Positions 43,599 to 51,643 of a stretch of 64,000 nt of DNA are shown here, in pieces; position 1 is the first letter of the stretch, and each line of letters opens with the position of its first letter. This DNA is from Amycolatopsis sp. FBCC-B4732 (GTDB taxonomy: Bacteria > Actinomycetota > Actinomycetes > Mycobacteriales > Pseudonocardiaceae), in NCBI RefSeq assembly GCF_023008405.1, contig NZ_CP095376.1, positions 7,854,501 to 7,918,500 on the forward strand, written 5' to 3'. Below the pieces are notes generated by a model. It was given only the letters and a program-made list of their open reading frames with translations, was not told where the DNA came from and searched no databases. The translations under genes were made by a program, and so were the position numbers.

Positions 43599-44438
43599 AT
43601 GGGTGGACAGGCTTTGGTGCTGGGTGGCGGCGGGGTCGCCGGGATCGCGTGGACGACGGGGTTGCTGGCGGGGCTCGCCGAGCACGGCCAGGACCTCACG
43701 GGGGCCGACCTGATCGTCGGGACGTCGGCGGGTTCGGCGGTCGCGGCGCAGGTGACCAGCGGGCTGCCGCTGGCCGAGCTGTTCGCCGGCCAGGCCGATC
43801 CGGCGCGCCAGACCCCGGAGATCCCGGCCGACATCGACTTCGAGAAGTTCGCCGCCGACTTCGGCGGCGCCGTCACCGGCTCGACGGACCCGGCCGAAGT
43901 CCGGCGCGCGGTCGGGCGGCTGGCCCTGTCGGCCGAAACGGTGCCGGAGGCGGACCGCCGCGCGGTGATCGAGGCGCGGCTGCCGTCGCACGAGTGGCCG
44001 GAGCAGCGCCTGGTGATCGTGGCGGTGGACGCGGAAACCGGCGAACCCCGCCGCTTCGACCGCGCGTCCGGCGTCTCCCTGGTCGACGCGGTGGCGGCGA
44101 GCTGCGCGGTCCCGGGCGTCTGGCCCGCGGTGACGATCGACGGCCGCCGCTACGTCGACGGCGGCGTCCGGTCCGCCGAGAACGCCGACTACGCGACGGG
44201 CCACACGCGCGTCACGGTCGTTTCGCCGCTGGGCGTGGACGCCCCGCTGCCGATGGAGAAGCCCCTGCTCACGGTGCTCGACGACCTGCGCGCGGCGGGC
44301 GCGGAGGTCACGCTGATCACCCCGGACGAGGCCTCGATCGCGGCGATCGGCGAGAACCCGCTGGACCCGGCGACGCGGACGCCTGCCGCCGAAGCGGGCC
44401 GTGCCCAGGGCGCGTCGCTCACGCTGAGCTGGACCTAG
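43599..44438 (+). CDS. Patatin-like phospholipase
   Basis: This 279-residue patatin-family esterase has a GGGGVAG oxyanion loop (ALVLGGGGVAGIAWTTGLL), nucleophile Ser in GTSAGS (about residue 44), and the dyad Asp in the DGG motif (RRYVDGGVRSAENAD). The family cleaves fatty acyl groups from phospholipids or neutral lipids. There is no signal peptide, so it is probably cytoplasmic. The substrate is unknown. A TANNNT box directly before the start suggests a separate leaderless transcript despite the close DUF2277 gene. Confidence 0.9.
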   Translation: MGGQALVLGGGGVAGIAWTTGLLAGLAEHGQDLTGADLIVGTSAGSAVAAQVTSGLPLAELFAGQADPARQTPEIPADIDFEKFAADFGGAVTGSTDPAEVRRAVGRLALSAETVPEADRRAVIEARLPSHEWPEQRLVIVAVDAETGEPRRFDRASGVSLVDAVAASCAVPGVWPAVTIDGRRYVDGGVRSAENADYATGHTRVTVVSPLGVDAPLPMEKPLLTVLDDLRAAGAEVTLITPDEASIAAIGENPLDPATRTPAAEAGRAQGASLTLSWT

Positions 44439-44545
44439 TCGCGGATGCCCAGCACCACGAGCCCGCCACCAGGACCCCCAACTCAAGCGCCGGCGCGGTT
44501 GCCCCGGCGGGCCGGGTGACCCCGTCGGCTACCCTCGTGGGCAGG

Positions 44546-44632
44546 GGTAGCGTGTCCGAGCGGCCGAAGGAACATGTCTTGAAAACATGCGAGGGGGCAA
44601 CCTCTCCGTGGGTTCGAATCCCACCGCTACCG
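44546..44632 (+). tRNA. tRNA-Ser (anticodon UGA)
   Basis: An 87-base class II tRNA with acceptor GGTAGCG/CGCTACC and anticodon stem CATGT/ACATG around CTTGAAA, giving TGA. It has long variable arm GCGAGGGGGCAACCTCTC and T-arm GTGGGTTCGAATCCCAC. No CCA is encoded. Confidence 0.95.
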
Positions 44633-44666
44633 CACTGAGCGACCCGGGCGCCGGCCGCGCCCGGGT

Positions 44667-45140
44667 TCAGCTTTCGGTTTCCGAGAGGTGCTCCAGCACG
44701 CGCTCGAACGCCCCCGCGATCGTCGCCTGCTCGTGCGGGCTCAGCAGGTCGATCAAGTGCTCGCGGACGCCTTCCACGTGCGTCGGCGCGGCCGTCTTCA
44801 GCAGGGCCATGCCGTCCTCGGTCAGCTCCGTGATGACGCCGCGCTTGTCCTCGGGGTCGCGGGCCCGGCGGACCAGGCCGATGTCCTCGAGCCGGCCGAC
44901 CTGGTGGGAGAGCCTGCTCTTCGTCGACCCCATCACCGACGCCAGTTCCGACATGCGCATCCGGTGCCCGGCCTGGGTTTCGAGGCAGACGAGCACCTCG
45001 TAGTCGGTCAGCGACACCTCGTGGCGCTCGGTCAGTTCGCGGTGCAGGCGCTGCCGCAACCGCAGTGTCGCGACGATGTAGGAGCGCCACGCCGCCATCT
45101 CGGCATCGTCCAACCACCGCACAGGTCGCTCCTCGGTCAT
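44667..45140 (-). CDS. MarR-family transcriptional regulator
   Basis: This 157-residue regulator has a MarR winged HTH: LTDYEVLVCLETQAGHRMRMSELASVMGSTKSRLSHQVGRLEDIGLVRRARDPEDKRGVITELTEDG, represented by MRMSELASVMGSTKSRLSHQV and the wing RARDPEDKRGV. Flanking dimerisation helices are present. Such proteins usually repress efflux or catabolic genes and respond to phenolic ligands. No obvious target lies next to it; it is convergent with tRNA-Ser and has a 507-bp non-coding region upstream. Confidence 0.92.
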   Translation of the reverse strand: MTEERPVRWLDDAEMAAWRSYIVATLRLRQRLHRELTERHEVSLTDYEVLVCLETQAGHRMRMSELASVMGSTKSRLSHQVGRLEDIGLVRRARDPEDKRGVITELTEDGMALLKTAAPTHVEGVREHLIDLLSPHEQATIAGAFERVLEHLSETES

Positions 45141-45647
45141 AAGGCAGCGTAGAACGCTGATCAAGCGACCGCGCGGTCCGAGTCCGATCCGTCGGCCGGT
45201 GAACACACCACTGAAACATCGCCCGAAGGTGGGGTTACGAAAAGGTTGAGACTCGGCCCGGAAAGGCGCATTCTGCTTGTCGGCGGACGGTTGGCCAGGT
45301 ATGCGGCACGGCGACGGCGACGTGCCGGCCCGGTGCCCCGCCAGGAGAGGTCAGGTGGTTGCGTGACGGGTGATCCTCGCGGTTGACCGCTTGTTGCGTC
45401 CCCGCGATCGGAACGGAGTTCCACCGGGCCGGTCGCGATTGCGAGCAGCACGAGCGCGGGCTTCTACGGTGCGTTCAGCATTCGGCGTCGATCGGGCCTG
45501 TTTCCGGTCACGGCCTCGGAAGTCGTGACGGCAGCGCCTGAACGCCGGCCCGGATGCGGCCAACCGCTCGACGAACAGAATCTCGGTACAACGCCCGGGT
45601 GCGGCCGTCAGCGCGACGACCGCGCCCGGGCTCGTTAATATCTGCGG
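45141..45647. other. Non-coding region between MarR and neutral zinc metallopeptidase genes
   Basis: 507 bp between divergent genes. The only open frames are GC-driven and on the antisense of no known gene; none has a ribosome site. The only clear signal is the TAATAT box at the right end. I see no repeat or RNA structure that stands out. Confidence 0.55.
45636..45641 (+). promoter_or_regulatory. -10 box of the ypfJ-like gene, probably leaderless
   Basis: TAATAT, an almost ideal -10 hexamer in a GC-rich context, ends 6 bases before the GTG at 45648. Confidence 0.65.
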
Positions 45648-46586
45648 GTGAGGTTCGACGACGACGCCGGCTTGGACGCTTCCGAAGTCCAGGACCTGCG
45701 CGGTAGCGGCGGTGGTGGCGGCGGCGGGATCGGCGGCCGGGTGGCACTGGGCGGTGGCGGGCTCGGCGTGGTGGGCCTGATCATCTACTTCGTGCTCTCC
45801 CAGCTCGGCGGGGTCAGCCTCGGCGGCGGCAGCGGGAGCGGCTTGAGCGGCGGGCTCGGCAGCGTCGGGTCCGGCCAGCAGGTCGACAACACGAAGCTGT
45901 CCAGCGAGTGCAAGACGGGCGCGGACGCGAACAAGAACCACGATTGCGCCATCGTCGCGATCGTCAACTCCGTCCAGGACTACTGGACGCAGCAGTTCGC
46001 GCGTTCCGGCTCGACCTACCAGAAGGCGCCCACCAAGTTCTTCAACGGCGGCGTGCGCACCGGCTGCGGCAGCGCCACCTCCGACACCGGCCCGTTCTAC
46101 TGCCCGGCCGACTCCGACGTCTACATCGACCTGTCGTTCTTCGACGAGCTCAAGACGCGCTTCGGCGCGCAGGGCGGCCTCTTCACCGAGGCGTACGTGC
46201 TGGCCCACGAGTACGGCCACCACGTGCAGAACCTGCTCGGGACGTCGAAGAAGGGCACCGGCACCGGCCCGACGTCCGGTTCGGTGCGGCTCGAGCTGCA
46301 GGCCGACTGCTACGCCGGCGTCTGGGCCAACCACGCCTCGACGACGCCGACCGAGAGCGGCAAGCCGCTGATCACCGACGTCACCCAGGACGACGTCGCC
46401 TCCGCGCTGGACACCGCGTCCCGCATCGGCGACGACTACATCCAGGAGAAGCTCGGCGGCGGCCAGGTCGACCGCTCGAAGTTCACCCACGGCACGTCGG
46501 CGCAGCGCAAGAAGTGGTTCACCACCGGCTTCCAGACCGGCGAACCCGCCCGCTGCGACACCTTCGGCACGAACAACCTGGGCTGA
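45648..46586 (+). CDS. Neutral zinc metallopeptidase (YpfJ family)
   Basis: This 312-residue protein has a short cytoplasmic N-terminus (VRFDDDAGLDASEVQDLRG), a Gly-rich stretch, and one membrane span (about 33-55, VALGGGGLGVVGLIIYFVLSQ). A Gly/Ser linker leads to the YpfJ-type peptidase domain: DYWTQQF, FFNGGVRTGCG, PFYCPADSDVYIDLSFF, the zinc site HEYGHHVQNLLG, and ELQADCYAGVW with the third ligand. The RFDD and GGGGG start is standard for the family. Type II orientation places the catalytic domain outside. Its role is unknown, perhaps envelope protein turnover. Confidence 0.92.
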   Translation: MRFDDDAGLDASEVQDLRGSGGGGGGGIGGRVALGGGGLGVVGLIIYFVLSQLGGVSLGGGSGSGLSGGLGSVGSGQQVDNTKLSSECKTGADANKNHDCAIVAIVNSVQDYWTQQFARSGSTYQKAPTKFFNGGVRTGCGSATSDTGPFYCPADSDVYIDLSFFDELKTRFGAQGGLFTEAYVLAHEYGHHVQNLLGTSKKGTGTGPTSGSVRLELQADCYAGVWANHASTTPTESGKPLITDVTQDDVASALDTASRIGDDYIQEKLGGGQVDRSKFTHGTSAQRKKWFTTGFQTGEPARCDTFGTNNLG

Positions 46587-46597
46587 CGGCCGCGGCC

Positions 46598-46645
46598 GGT
46601 CGTGAGTGGGAAACAGTGTTCTGCCCCTGTTTCCCACTCACGACC
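46598..46645. terminator. Strong bidirectional terminator
   Basis: A perfect 19-bp stem (GGTCGTGAGTGGGAAACAG at 46598-46616, its complement at 46627-46645) with a 10-base loop, between two convergent genes. Confidence 0.92.
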
Positions 46646-46650
46646 CGCGG

Positions 46651-48192
46651 TCATGCGGTCAGCGCGTGCGGGTCGCCGGCGACGGCGCGGGCGGAGAAGT
46701 TCCGCTGTGCACCGCGGTCGGCGGCCTTCTGCTTGGCCGTCTTGCTCTTGCCCGGCTGCACGCCGTTGATGCTCTCGGTGCTCGTCGCGTAGACGCCGAG
46801 GGCCCAGGCGAGGCCGTCCGCGTTGCGGTCCAGCGCGACCCGGTCGATGTTGCCCAGGTTGTCGCACGCCTGGTGGTAGCACGGGTCGAACGCGATGCCG
46901 GCCGTGCCGCCCCACTTCGCCGCCTGCGCCGGGGTCTTCAGCACCTCGGCGCCGGTGTCCAGGCCGCCGGCCGGGATGCCGACGGCGATGAACTCGCCGT
47001 AGTCCGAGCGGCCGGTGAAGTCGGTGCCCTCGAGGGACACGCCCCGCGCGGCCTGCATGAAGTCGACGAAGGTCTTCTCGATCTGCGCCGAGCCGTACGG
47101 GCCGGCACCCGCGCCGACGCCGTCGGAGTTGTCACCGTCGTAGGCGAAGTAGCCGGCGTTCGGCGAGCCGATCATGTCGAAGTTCAGGTACAGCGCGATG
47201 TCCAGCTGCTGCTCGAACGTCAGCTGGTCGACGTAGTAGGTCGAGCCGATCAGGCCGAACTCCTCCGCGCTCCAGAAGCCGAAGCGCACGCCGTTGCTGA
47301 CCTTCGGGCTGCTCCCCAGCTGCAGCGCCGTCTCGAGCAGGGCCGCCGAGCCGGAGCCGTTGTCGTTGATGCCCGGGCCGGCCGGGACGCTGTCGAGGTG
47401 CGACCCCAGCATCACGACGTTGTCCTTGCGGCCGGTCTTGGTCTCGGCGATGACGTTGTAGCTGGTCCGCGCCTCCTGGAAGGTGCGCAGTTCCAGGGTG
47501 ACCGGCTGCCCGGCGAGCGTCGCCAGCTGCGCGCCCGCGGCGGCCGTGACGCCCCCGGTCGGGATCTTCGCGTTCTCCGGGCCACCGAGCGTCCCGTTCA
47601 GGGCGCCGTCGGTGTTGTTGTAGACGATCGCGCCGATCGCGCCCGCCGCGGCGGCGGTCTGCTGCTTCTGCGCGAACGAGCAGCCACCGCGCTTGATCAG
47701 CGCGATCTTGCCCGCGACGTCGGCGGGGTAGTCGGTGGCCTCGCAGCCGCTGGTGTCGTCGACCGCGATCACGGCGAGCGGCGCGGTGATGCCGCCGACG
47801 GGCGTCGAGACGGTGTACTCCATCGCGATGACCGGGACGTCCTGGCCACCCGCGGTCAGCTTCTCGGCCAGGGTTTCCGAGTAGGTGAACGGGAACTCCT
47901 GGCGGGTCACCTGGAAGCCGGCCGCCTCGAGCTTGGTGGCGATGTACTCGGCGGACTTCTTGTGGCCGTCGGTGCTCGCCGCCCGCGTGCCGCCGTTGGT
48001 GTCGGCGATCCGCTGAAGGGCGATCAGGTGCCGGTTGACACCGTTGACGTCGACCTTCTTGACGAGCTGCTTGGCGAGAGCGGGACCATCGGGGACCGTG
48101 TTCGCGGCGGCGGCCGGGGTGAGGCCGAGCACCAGTGTCGCGCCGGCGGCCAGGGCCATCGGCGGGACGAATCTCTTTCGGAAGAGTGACAT
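46651..48192 (-). CDS. Secreted M28 aminopeptidase with PA domain
   Basis: This 513-residue exported aminopeptidase resembles Streptomyces griseus aminopeptidase. It has a signal peptide (1-30, MSLFRKRFVPPMALAAGATLVLG) and an inserted PA domain (about 130-230, DVAGKIALIKRGGCSFAQKQQTAAAAGAIGAIVYNN). The M28 core has both zinc sites: His/Asp in MLGSHLDSVPAGPGINDNGSG, Glu pair in FWSAEEFGLIGS, Asp in NFDMIGSPN, and His in DPCYHQACDN. It releases N-terminal amino acids, usually hydrophobic, outside the cell. The C-terminal tail is basic and low complexity. It ends just before the convergent terminator. Confidence 0.93.
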   Translation of the reverse strand: MSLFRKRFVPPMALAAGATLVLGLTPAAAANTVPDGPALAKQLVKKVDVNGVNRHLIALQRIADTNGGTRAASTDGHKKSAEYIATKLEAAGFQVTRQEFPFTYSETLAEKLTAGGQDVPVIAMEYTVSTPVGGITAPLAVIAVDDTSGCEATDYPADVAGKIALIKRGGCSFAQKQQTAAAAGAIGAIVYNNTDGALNGTLGGPENAKIPTGGVTAAAGAQLATLAGQPVTLELRTFQEARTSYNVIAETKTGRKDNVVMLGSHLDSVPAGPGINDNGSGSAALLETALQLGSSPKVSNGVRFGFWSAEEFGLIGSTYYVDQLTFEQQLDIALYLNFDMIGSPNAGYFAYDGDNSDGVGAGAGPYGSAQIEKTFVDFMQAARGVSLEGTDFTGRSDYGEFIAVGIPAGGLDTGAEVLKTPAQAAKWGGTAGIAFDPCYHQACDNLGNIDRVALDRNADGLAWALGVYATSTESINGVQPGKSKTAKQKAADRGAQRNFSARAVAGDPHALTA

Positions 48193-48262
48193 GGTTGCTC
48201 ACCTTTGTTCCGAATGAGTAGTACGTCAATGCGTCATTCGGCGGGAAGTTCGGCGGCCGGTA

Positions 48263-48268
48263 TACAGT
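48263..48268 (+). promoter_or_regulatory. -10 box of the quinone oxidoreductase gene, probably leaderless
   Basis: TACAGT (within TATACAGT) ends 6 bases before the ATG at 48275. Confidence 0.55.
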
Positions 48269-48274
48269 CGACAC

Positions 48275-49249
48275 ATGTACGCGATCACCATCCGTGAACC
48301 AGGTGACCCGGACGTTCTCGAGTGGGCGGAGGTCGCGGACCCGCGTCCCGGCCCCGGCGAGGTGCTGCTGGACGTGGCCGCGAGCGCGGTGAACCGCGCC
48401 GACCTGCTGCAGCGCCAGGGCCACTACCCGCCGCCGCCCGGCGCGAGCGAAACCCTCGGCCTCGAGTGCTCCGGCACCGTCGCGGAGCTCGGCGAAGGCG
48501 TCGAAGGCTGGACGATCGGCGACGAGGTCTGCGCCCTGCTCTCCGGGGGCGGTTACGCGGAGAAGGCCGTCGTCCCGGCGGGGCAGCTGCTGCCGGTGCC
48601 GGGCGAGATCGACCTGCTCACCGCGGCCGCGTTGCCCGAGGTGGCGTGCACGGTGTGGGCGAACGTCGTCATGCACGCGAAGCTCCGCGAGGGCGAGACG
48701 TTCCTGGTCCACGGCGGCGCCGGCGGTATCGGCACGCACGCCATCCAGGTCGGCAAGGCGCTGGGCGCGACCGTCGCCGTCACCGCGGGTTCGGCCGAGC
48801 GGCTCGAGCGCTGCCGCCAGCTCGGCGCCGACATCACGATCAACTACAAGGAAGACGACTTCGTCGAGGTGCTCCACAAGGAGACCGGCGGCGCGGACGT
48901 CATCCTCGACAACATGGGCGCGTCCTACCTCAAGCGCAACGTCGACGCGCTGGCCGCCGACGGCCGCCTGGTGGTCATCGGCATGCAGGGCGGGGTCAAG
49001 GGCGAGCTGAACGTCGGCACGCTGCTCGGCAAGCGGGCTTCGGTGTTCGCGGCCGGCCTGCGGTTCCGCCCGCTGGACCAGAAGGCGGCGATCGTCGCCG
49101 ACGTCCGCGAACGGCTGTGGCCGCTGGTTTCCGAGGGTGCGGTGAAGCCGATCGTCGGCCAGGTCGTGCCGATGGCCGAAGCCGCGTCCGCGCACCGCGC
49201 CCTGGAAGAGGGCAGCGTGTTCGGGAAGATCCTGCTGGCGGCAAAATGA
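48275..49249 (+). CDS. NAD(P)H quinone oxidoreductase family protein (Rv3777-like)
   Basis: This 324-residue member of the zinc-independent MDR/quinone oxidoreductase group has a GroES-like N-terminal half (DVAASAVNRADLLQRQGHYPPPPGASETLGLECSG), with no zinc-ligand cysteine cluster, and a Rossmann half (VHGGAGGIGTHAIQVGKALGA). NKDDF-like NYKEDDFVEVLHKETGGADVILDNMG and VVIGMQGG are typical of the PIG3/Qor_2 subfamily. It reduces quinones or enals with NADPH. The gene faces the desulfurase-fold gene end to end, as in M. tuberculosis Rv3777-Rv3778c, which supports orthology. Confidence 0.9.
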   Translation: MYAITIREPGDPDVLEWAEVADPRPGPGEVLLDVAASAVNRADLLQRQGHYPPPPGASETLGLECSGTVAELGEGVEGWTIGDEVCALLSGGGYAEKAVVPAGQLLPVPGEIDLLTAAALPEVACTVWANVVMHAKLREGETFLVHGGAGGIGTHAIQVGKALGATVAVTAGSAERLERCRQLGADITINYKEDDFVEVLHKETGGADVILDNMGASYLKRNVDALAADGRLVVIGMQGGVKGELNVGTLLGKRASVFAAGLRFRPLDQKAAIVADVRERLWPLVSEGAVKPIVGQVVPMAEAASAHRALEEGSVFGKILLAAK

Positions 49250-49301
49250 CCAGCGGCGCGAAGCGCCTCCGTTGAGGGTGGTGGCGGGGAGAAAGGCGGA
49301 G

Positions 49302-50501
49302 CTAGCGGAGTTCTTCCAGCACGCGCACGAGCTGGTTGATCTCGAAGACGTTGGAGTAGTGGGCGAGCCCGATCCGCACGGCGCCGCCCACTTCCCCGAC
49401 GCCGAGTGACGCGAAGACGCCGGCCGCACCGTCGTCGGCGAAGGCGCACAACCCCTGCGAGGCCAGGTACTCGGCGACCTCGGGCGCCTTCTTGCCGGCG
49501 ACGGCGAAGGCGAGCGCGGGGATGCGGCGCATGGCGTTGCCGATGACCATGATGTGCCGCAGCGAAAGCAGTTCCGTGGACAGCTGGGCGAGCAGCCCGG
49601 CGTGGTACGACTTCGCGGAGCCGAGCGAGGTGACCAGCCGTTCGCGGCGCGAGCCGGACGCGGCGTCGTCGAGGCCCGCGAGGTAGTCGATCGACGCGAT
49701 CAGCCCGGCCAGCAGCGGGTAGGCGTGCGGTCCGAGCTCGAGCCGGGCGGCGCCGCGCGCCGTCGGGTCGAGCGAGACGGACGCGATCCGCTCGATCAGT
49801 TCGGGGTCGCGGAAGACGAGCGCACCCACCGACGGCCCGCCCCACGCCTGCGCGGAGACGACCATGACGTCGGCGCCGAGCGCGTTGATGTCCAGCGGCA
49901 GGAACGGTGCGGCGTAGGTGGCGTCGACGACGACGAGCGCGCCGACCCGCTTCGCGAACTCGATGATCGTCGGCACGTCCGGCCGCGTCCCGACGGACCC
50001 GGACGCGAGCGTGACCGCGACGGCCTTGGTGCGCGCCGACACGAGCTGCTCGTACTGCCACGCGGGGAGTTCGCACGTCTCGATGTCGATCTCGCCCCAG
50101 CGCACGACGGCGCCGACGCGCTTCGCGGCGCGCTGCCACGGCGCGAGGTTGGCTTGTTCGTCGAGCCTCGACACGACGACTTCGTCGCCGATCGTCCAGC
50201 GCTCGGCAAGCGAGTCGCAGAGCCGGCGCAGCATCACCGGCGCGCTGGGTCCGAGCACGACGGCGGCCGGGTCGGCCCCGACCAGGTCGGCCACGGCCCG
50301 GCGGGCCGCGGTCACGATGCTTTCCGCGCGTTGTGAGGCCGGAAACGCTCCGCCCGGCCCCGACACCGGGGCGCGCATCGCCGTGGAAACCGCCGAAGCG
50401 ACCTGTTCCGGTACCAGCATTCCGGCGGCGCCGTCGAAGTGAATCCAGCCGTCACCCAGCGCGGGAAAGAGCCCACGGATACGAGCGACGTCGAACGCCA
50501 T
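49302..50501 (-). CDS. Cysteine desulfurase-fold protein without PLP lysine (Rv3778c-like)
   Basis: This 399-residue protein is a class V aminotransferase fold and matches M. tuberculosis Rv3778c from its first residues (MAFDVARIRGLFPALGDGWIHFDGAAGMLVP). Fold markers include VLGPSAPVMLRRL, VSRLDEQANLAPW, IDIETCELP, VTLASGSVGTRPDV and LVVVDATYAAPF (Asp at the PLP-N1 position). The segment that normally carries the Schiff-base Lys (SxHK) reads VSAQAWGGPSVGAL, so there is no Lys, and no catalytic Cys loop is apparent. It is unlikely to act as a PLP transaminase or desulfurase by the standard route. A TACGGT box 6 bases before the ATG suggests a leaderless transcript. Confidence 0.88.
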   Translation of the reverse strand: MAFDVARIRGLFPALGDGWIHFDGAAGMLVPEQVASAVSTAMRAPVSGPGGAFPASQRAESIVTAARRAVADLVGADPAAVVLGPSAPVMLRRLCDSLAERWTIGDEVVVSRLDEQANLAPWQRAAKRVGAVVRWGEIDIETCELPAWQYEQLVSARTKAVAVTLASGSVGTRPDVPTIIEFAKRVGALVVVDATYAAPFLPLDINALGADVMVVSAQAWGGPSVGALVFRDPELIERIASVSLDPTARGAARLELGPHAYPLLAGLIASIDYLAGLDDAASGSRRERLVTSLGSAKSYHAGLLAQLSTELLSLRHIMVIGNAMRRIPALAFAVAGKKAPEVAEYLASQGLCAFADDGAAGVFASLGVGEVGGAVRIGLAHYSNVFEINQLVRVLEELR

Positions 50502-50507
50502 GGGGAC

Positions 50508-50513
50508 ACCGTA
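50508..50513 (-). promoter_or_regulatory. -10 box of the Rv3778c-like gene, probably leaderless
   Basis: Minus-strand TACGGT ends 6 bases before the ATG at 50501. Confidence 0.5.
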
Positions 50514-50644
50514 CGGACGTGCGGTTTCGCCGTGCGCCCGGGGTTGGGTGGAGAGCCACCGCGAACCCCCGGAGCGGCTACGCTCGGAGACGGACACCCC
50601 GCGGGTGTCGCGGAGCGTGTCGAACGCAAGCCAGGATGGAGCAC

Positions 50645-51193
50645 ATGACCGAGCCGAACTTCACAGCCGGTGACGCTGACCAGGAATCTTCACCCCACGT
50701 GGTGGTCGTGGGCTCGGACGGCTCACCGCTGGAAGGCGCGGAGCACGCCGAGGCCGTGGGCGAGCTCATCGAAGAGCCGGCGAAGGTGATGCGGATCGGC
50801 ACGATGATCAAGCAGCTCCTCGAGGAGGTCCGCGCGGCCCCGCTGGACGACGCGTCCCGCAACCGGGTGCGCGAGATCCACGAGACGTCGGTGAAGGAAC
50901 TGGCGGCGTCGCTGGCGCCGGAGCTCCAGGACGAGCTGGAGCGGTTGGTGCGGCCGTTCACGGACGACCAGACGCCTTCGGACGCCGAGCTGCGGATCGC
51001 GCAGGCGCAGCTGGTGGGGTGGCTCGAGGGATTGTTCAGCGGGATACAGACCGCGCTGTTCGCCCAGCAGATGGCGGCCCGGGTACAGCTGGAGCAGATG
51101 CGGCGCGGGTTGCCGGCCGGCCCTTCGGCTGCGGGCGGGCCGGGGCACGAGGGTCATGGGCCGGGGATCTCGGGGACGGGTCAGTACCTCTGA
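50645..51193 (+). CDS. bpa: Bacterial proteasome activator Bpa
   Basis: This 182-residue protein is a clear homologue of Mycobacterium Bpa (Rv3780). The central helical core is nearly invariant: EEPAKVMRIGTMIKQLLEEVRAAPLDDASRNRVREIHETS, quoted by VMRIGTMIKQLLEEVRAAPL, and SDAELRIAQAQLVGWLEGLFSGIQTALFAQQMAARVQLEQMR (key part AQLVGWLEGLFSGIQTALF). The C-terminus ends GTGQYL, the GQYL motif that docks into the 20S proteasome alpha-ring and opens its gate. It forms a dodecameric ring and delivers unfolded proteins without ATP. The N-terminus is acidic and disordered. The ATG at 50645 is preferred, though one at 50636 is in frame. Three DnaA-box-like 9-mers follow the gene. Confidence 0.95.
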   Translation: MTEPNFTAGDADQESSPHVVVVGSDGSPLEGAEHAEAVGELIEEPAKVMRIGTMIKQLLEEVRAAPLDDASRNRVREIHETSVKELAASLAPELQDELERLVRPFTDDQTPSDAELRIAQAQLVGWLEGLFSGIQTALFAQQMAARVQLEQMRRGLPAGPSAAGGPGHEGHGPGISGTGQYL

Positions 51194-51643
51194 GGTTTGC
51201 CCCGGGGTTGTCCACAGACCGGAGGGCCTGTGGACAACCCCTGTGGACAACTCGCTTGGGGCCGGTTTTTGTCCGGGGCGCCGATAGACTGGACATGGGC
51301 ACGCCCCCCGTTACCTTTTTCGTGGCTCCCGAACAGGGAGTTGTGGTCACCAGGCCCGGCATGACTTGCGCCCCCAGTCGAACCCATGATCCGGGGGTGG
51401 TGTCACCGGGTCTGGTGGCATCGAGGGACCGCTGATAGGGACACGGCCACCGCCCCCAGGGAGGGCGGGGGCTCGGTCGTGGGTTCCTGGGGCGGCCAGC
51501 AGCCGCGGGGCTGATCGAGGACCGCGGTCGTGGCCGCTGCGCCCGAATGTGGGCAACCCCTGCGGGTGCCGAGCGCGACAGCGCAGGCGACGTCGCCAAT
51601 GGGTCATTCGAGACCTCAGCACCGGCGGCAGCGGGGCCCGGAG
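51194..51643. other. Non-coding region between bpa and the epoxide hydrolase gene
   Basis: 450 bp between convergent genes. The left part holds three DnaA-box-like 9-mers (51208-51250). A 46-codon open frame from the ATG at 51296 lacks a ribosome site and any recognisable feature. I see no tRNA, tmRNA or RNase P motif. Confidence 0.55.
51208..51250. repeat. Three DnaA-box-like 9-mers
   Basis: TTGTCCACA at 51208-51216 and its complement TGTGGACAA at 51229-51237 and 51242-51250. All three match the actinobacterial DnaA box TTGTCCACA exactly. The site is 15 bp after bpa and nowhere near dnaA or dnaN, so a full oriC is not indicated. Confidence 0.6.

Noticed and set aside
44546..44632. tRNA-Ser as an integration site
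   Set aside because: No integrase and no second copy of the tRNA 3' end was found nearby.
45161..45451. A 96-codon frame upstream of the MarR gene
   Set aside because: No start signal, no conserved-looking segment, and composition expected of non-coding GC-rich DNA.
51208..51250. Chromosomal origin (oriC)
   Set aside because: Only three DnaA boxes, no AT-rich unwinding region, and no dnaA, dnaN, gyr or parAB genes nearby.
51296..51435. A 46-codon open frame starting MGTPPVTFFVAPEQG downstream of bpa
   Set aside because: No ribosome site, no recognisable feature, and Pro/Arg-rich end. It cannot be supported as a gene, though it is the only open frame with an ATG at a promoter-like TAGACT.
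51500..51643. tmRNA-, RNase P- or SRP-like RNA in the GC-rich region after bpa
   Set aside because: A GGGGCTGATCGA string recalls the tmRNA 5' end, but the following TTCGAC element, tag frame and tRNA-like end are absent; no RNase P or SRP core motifs are seen.
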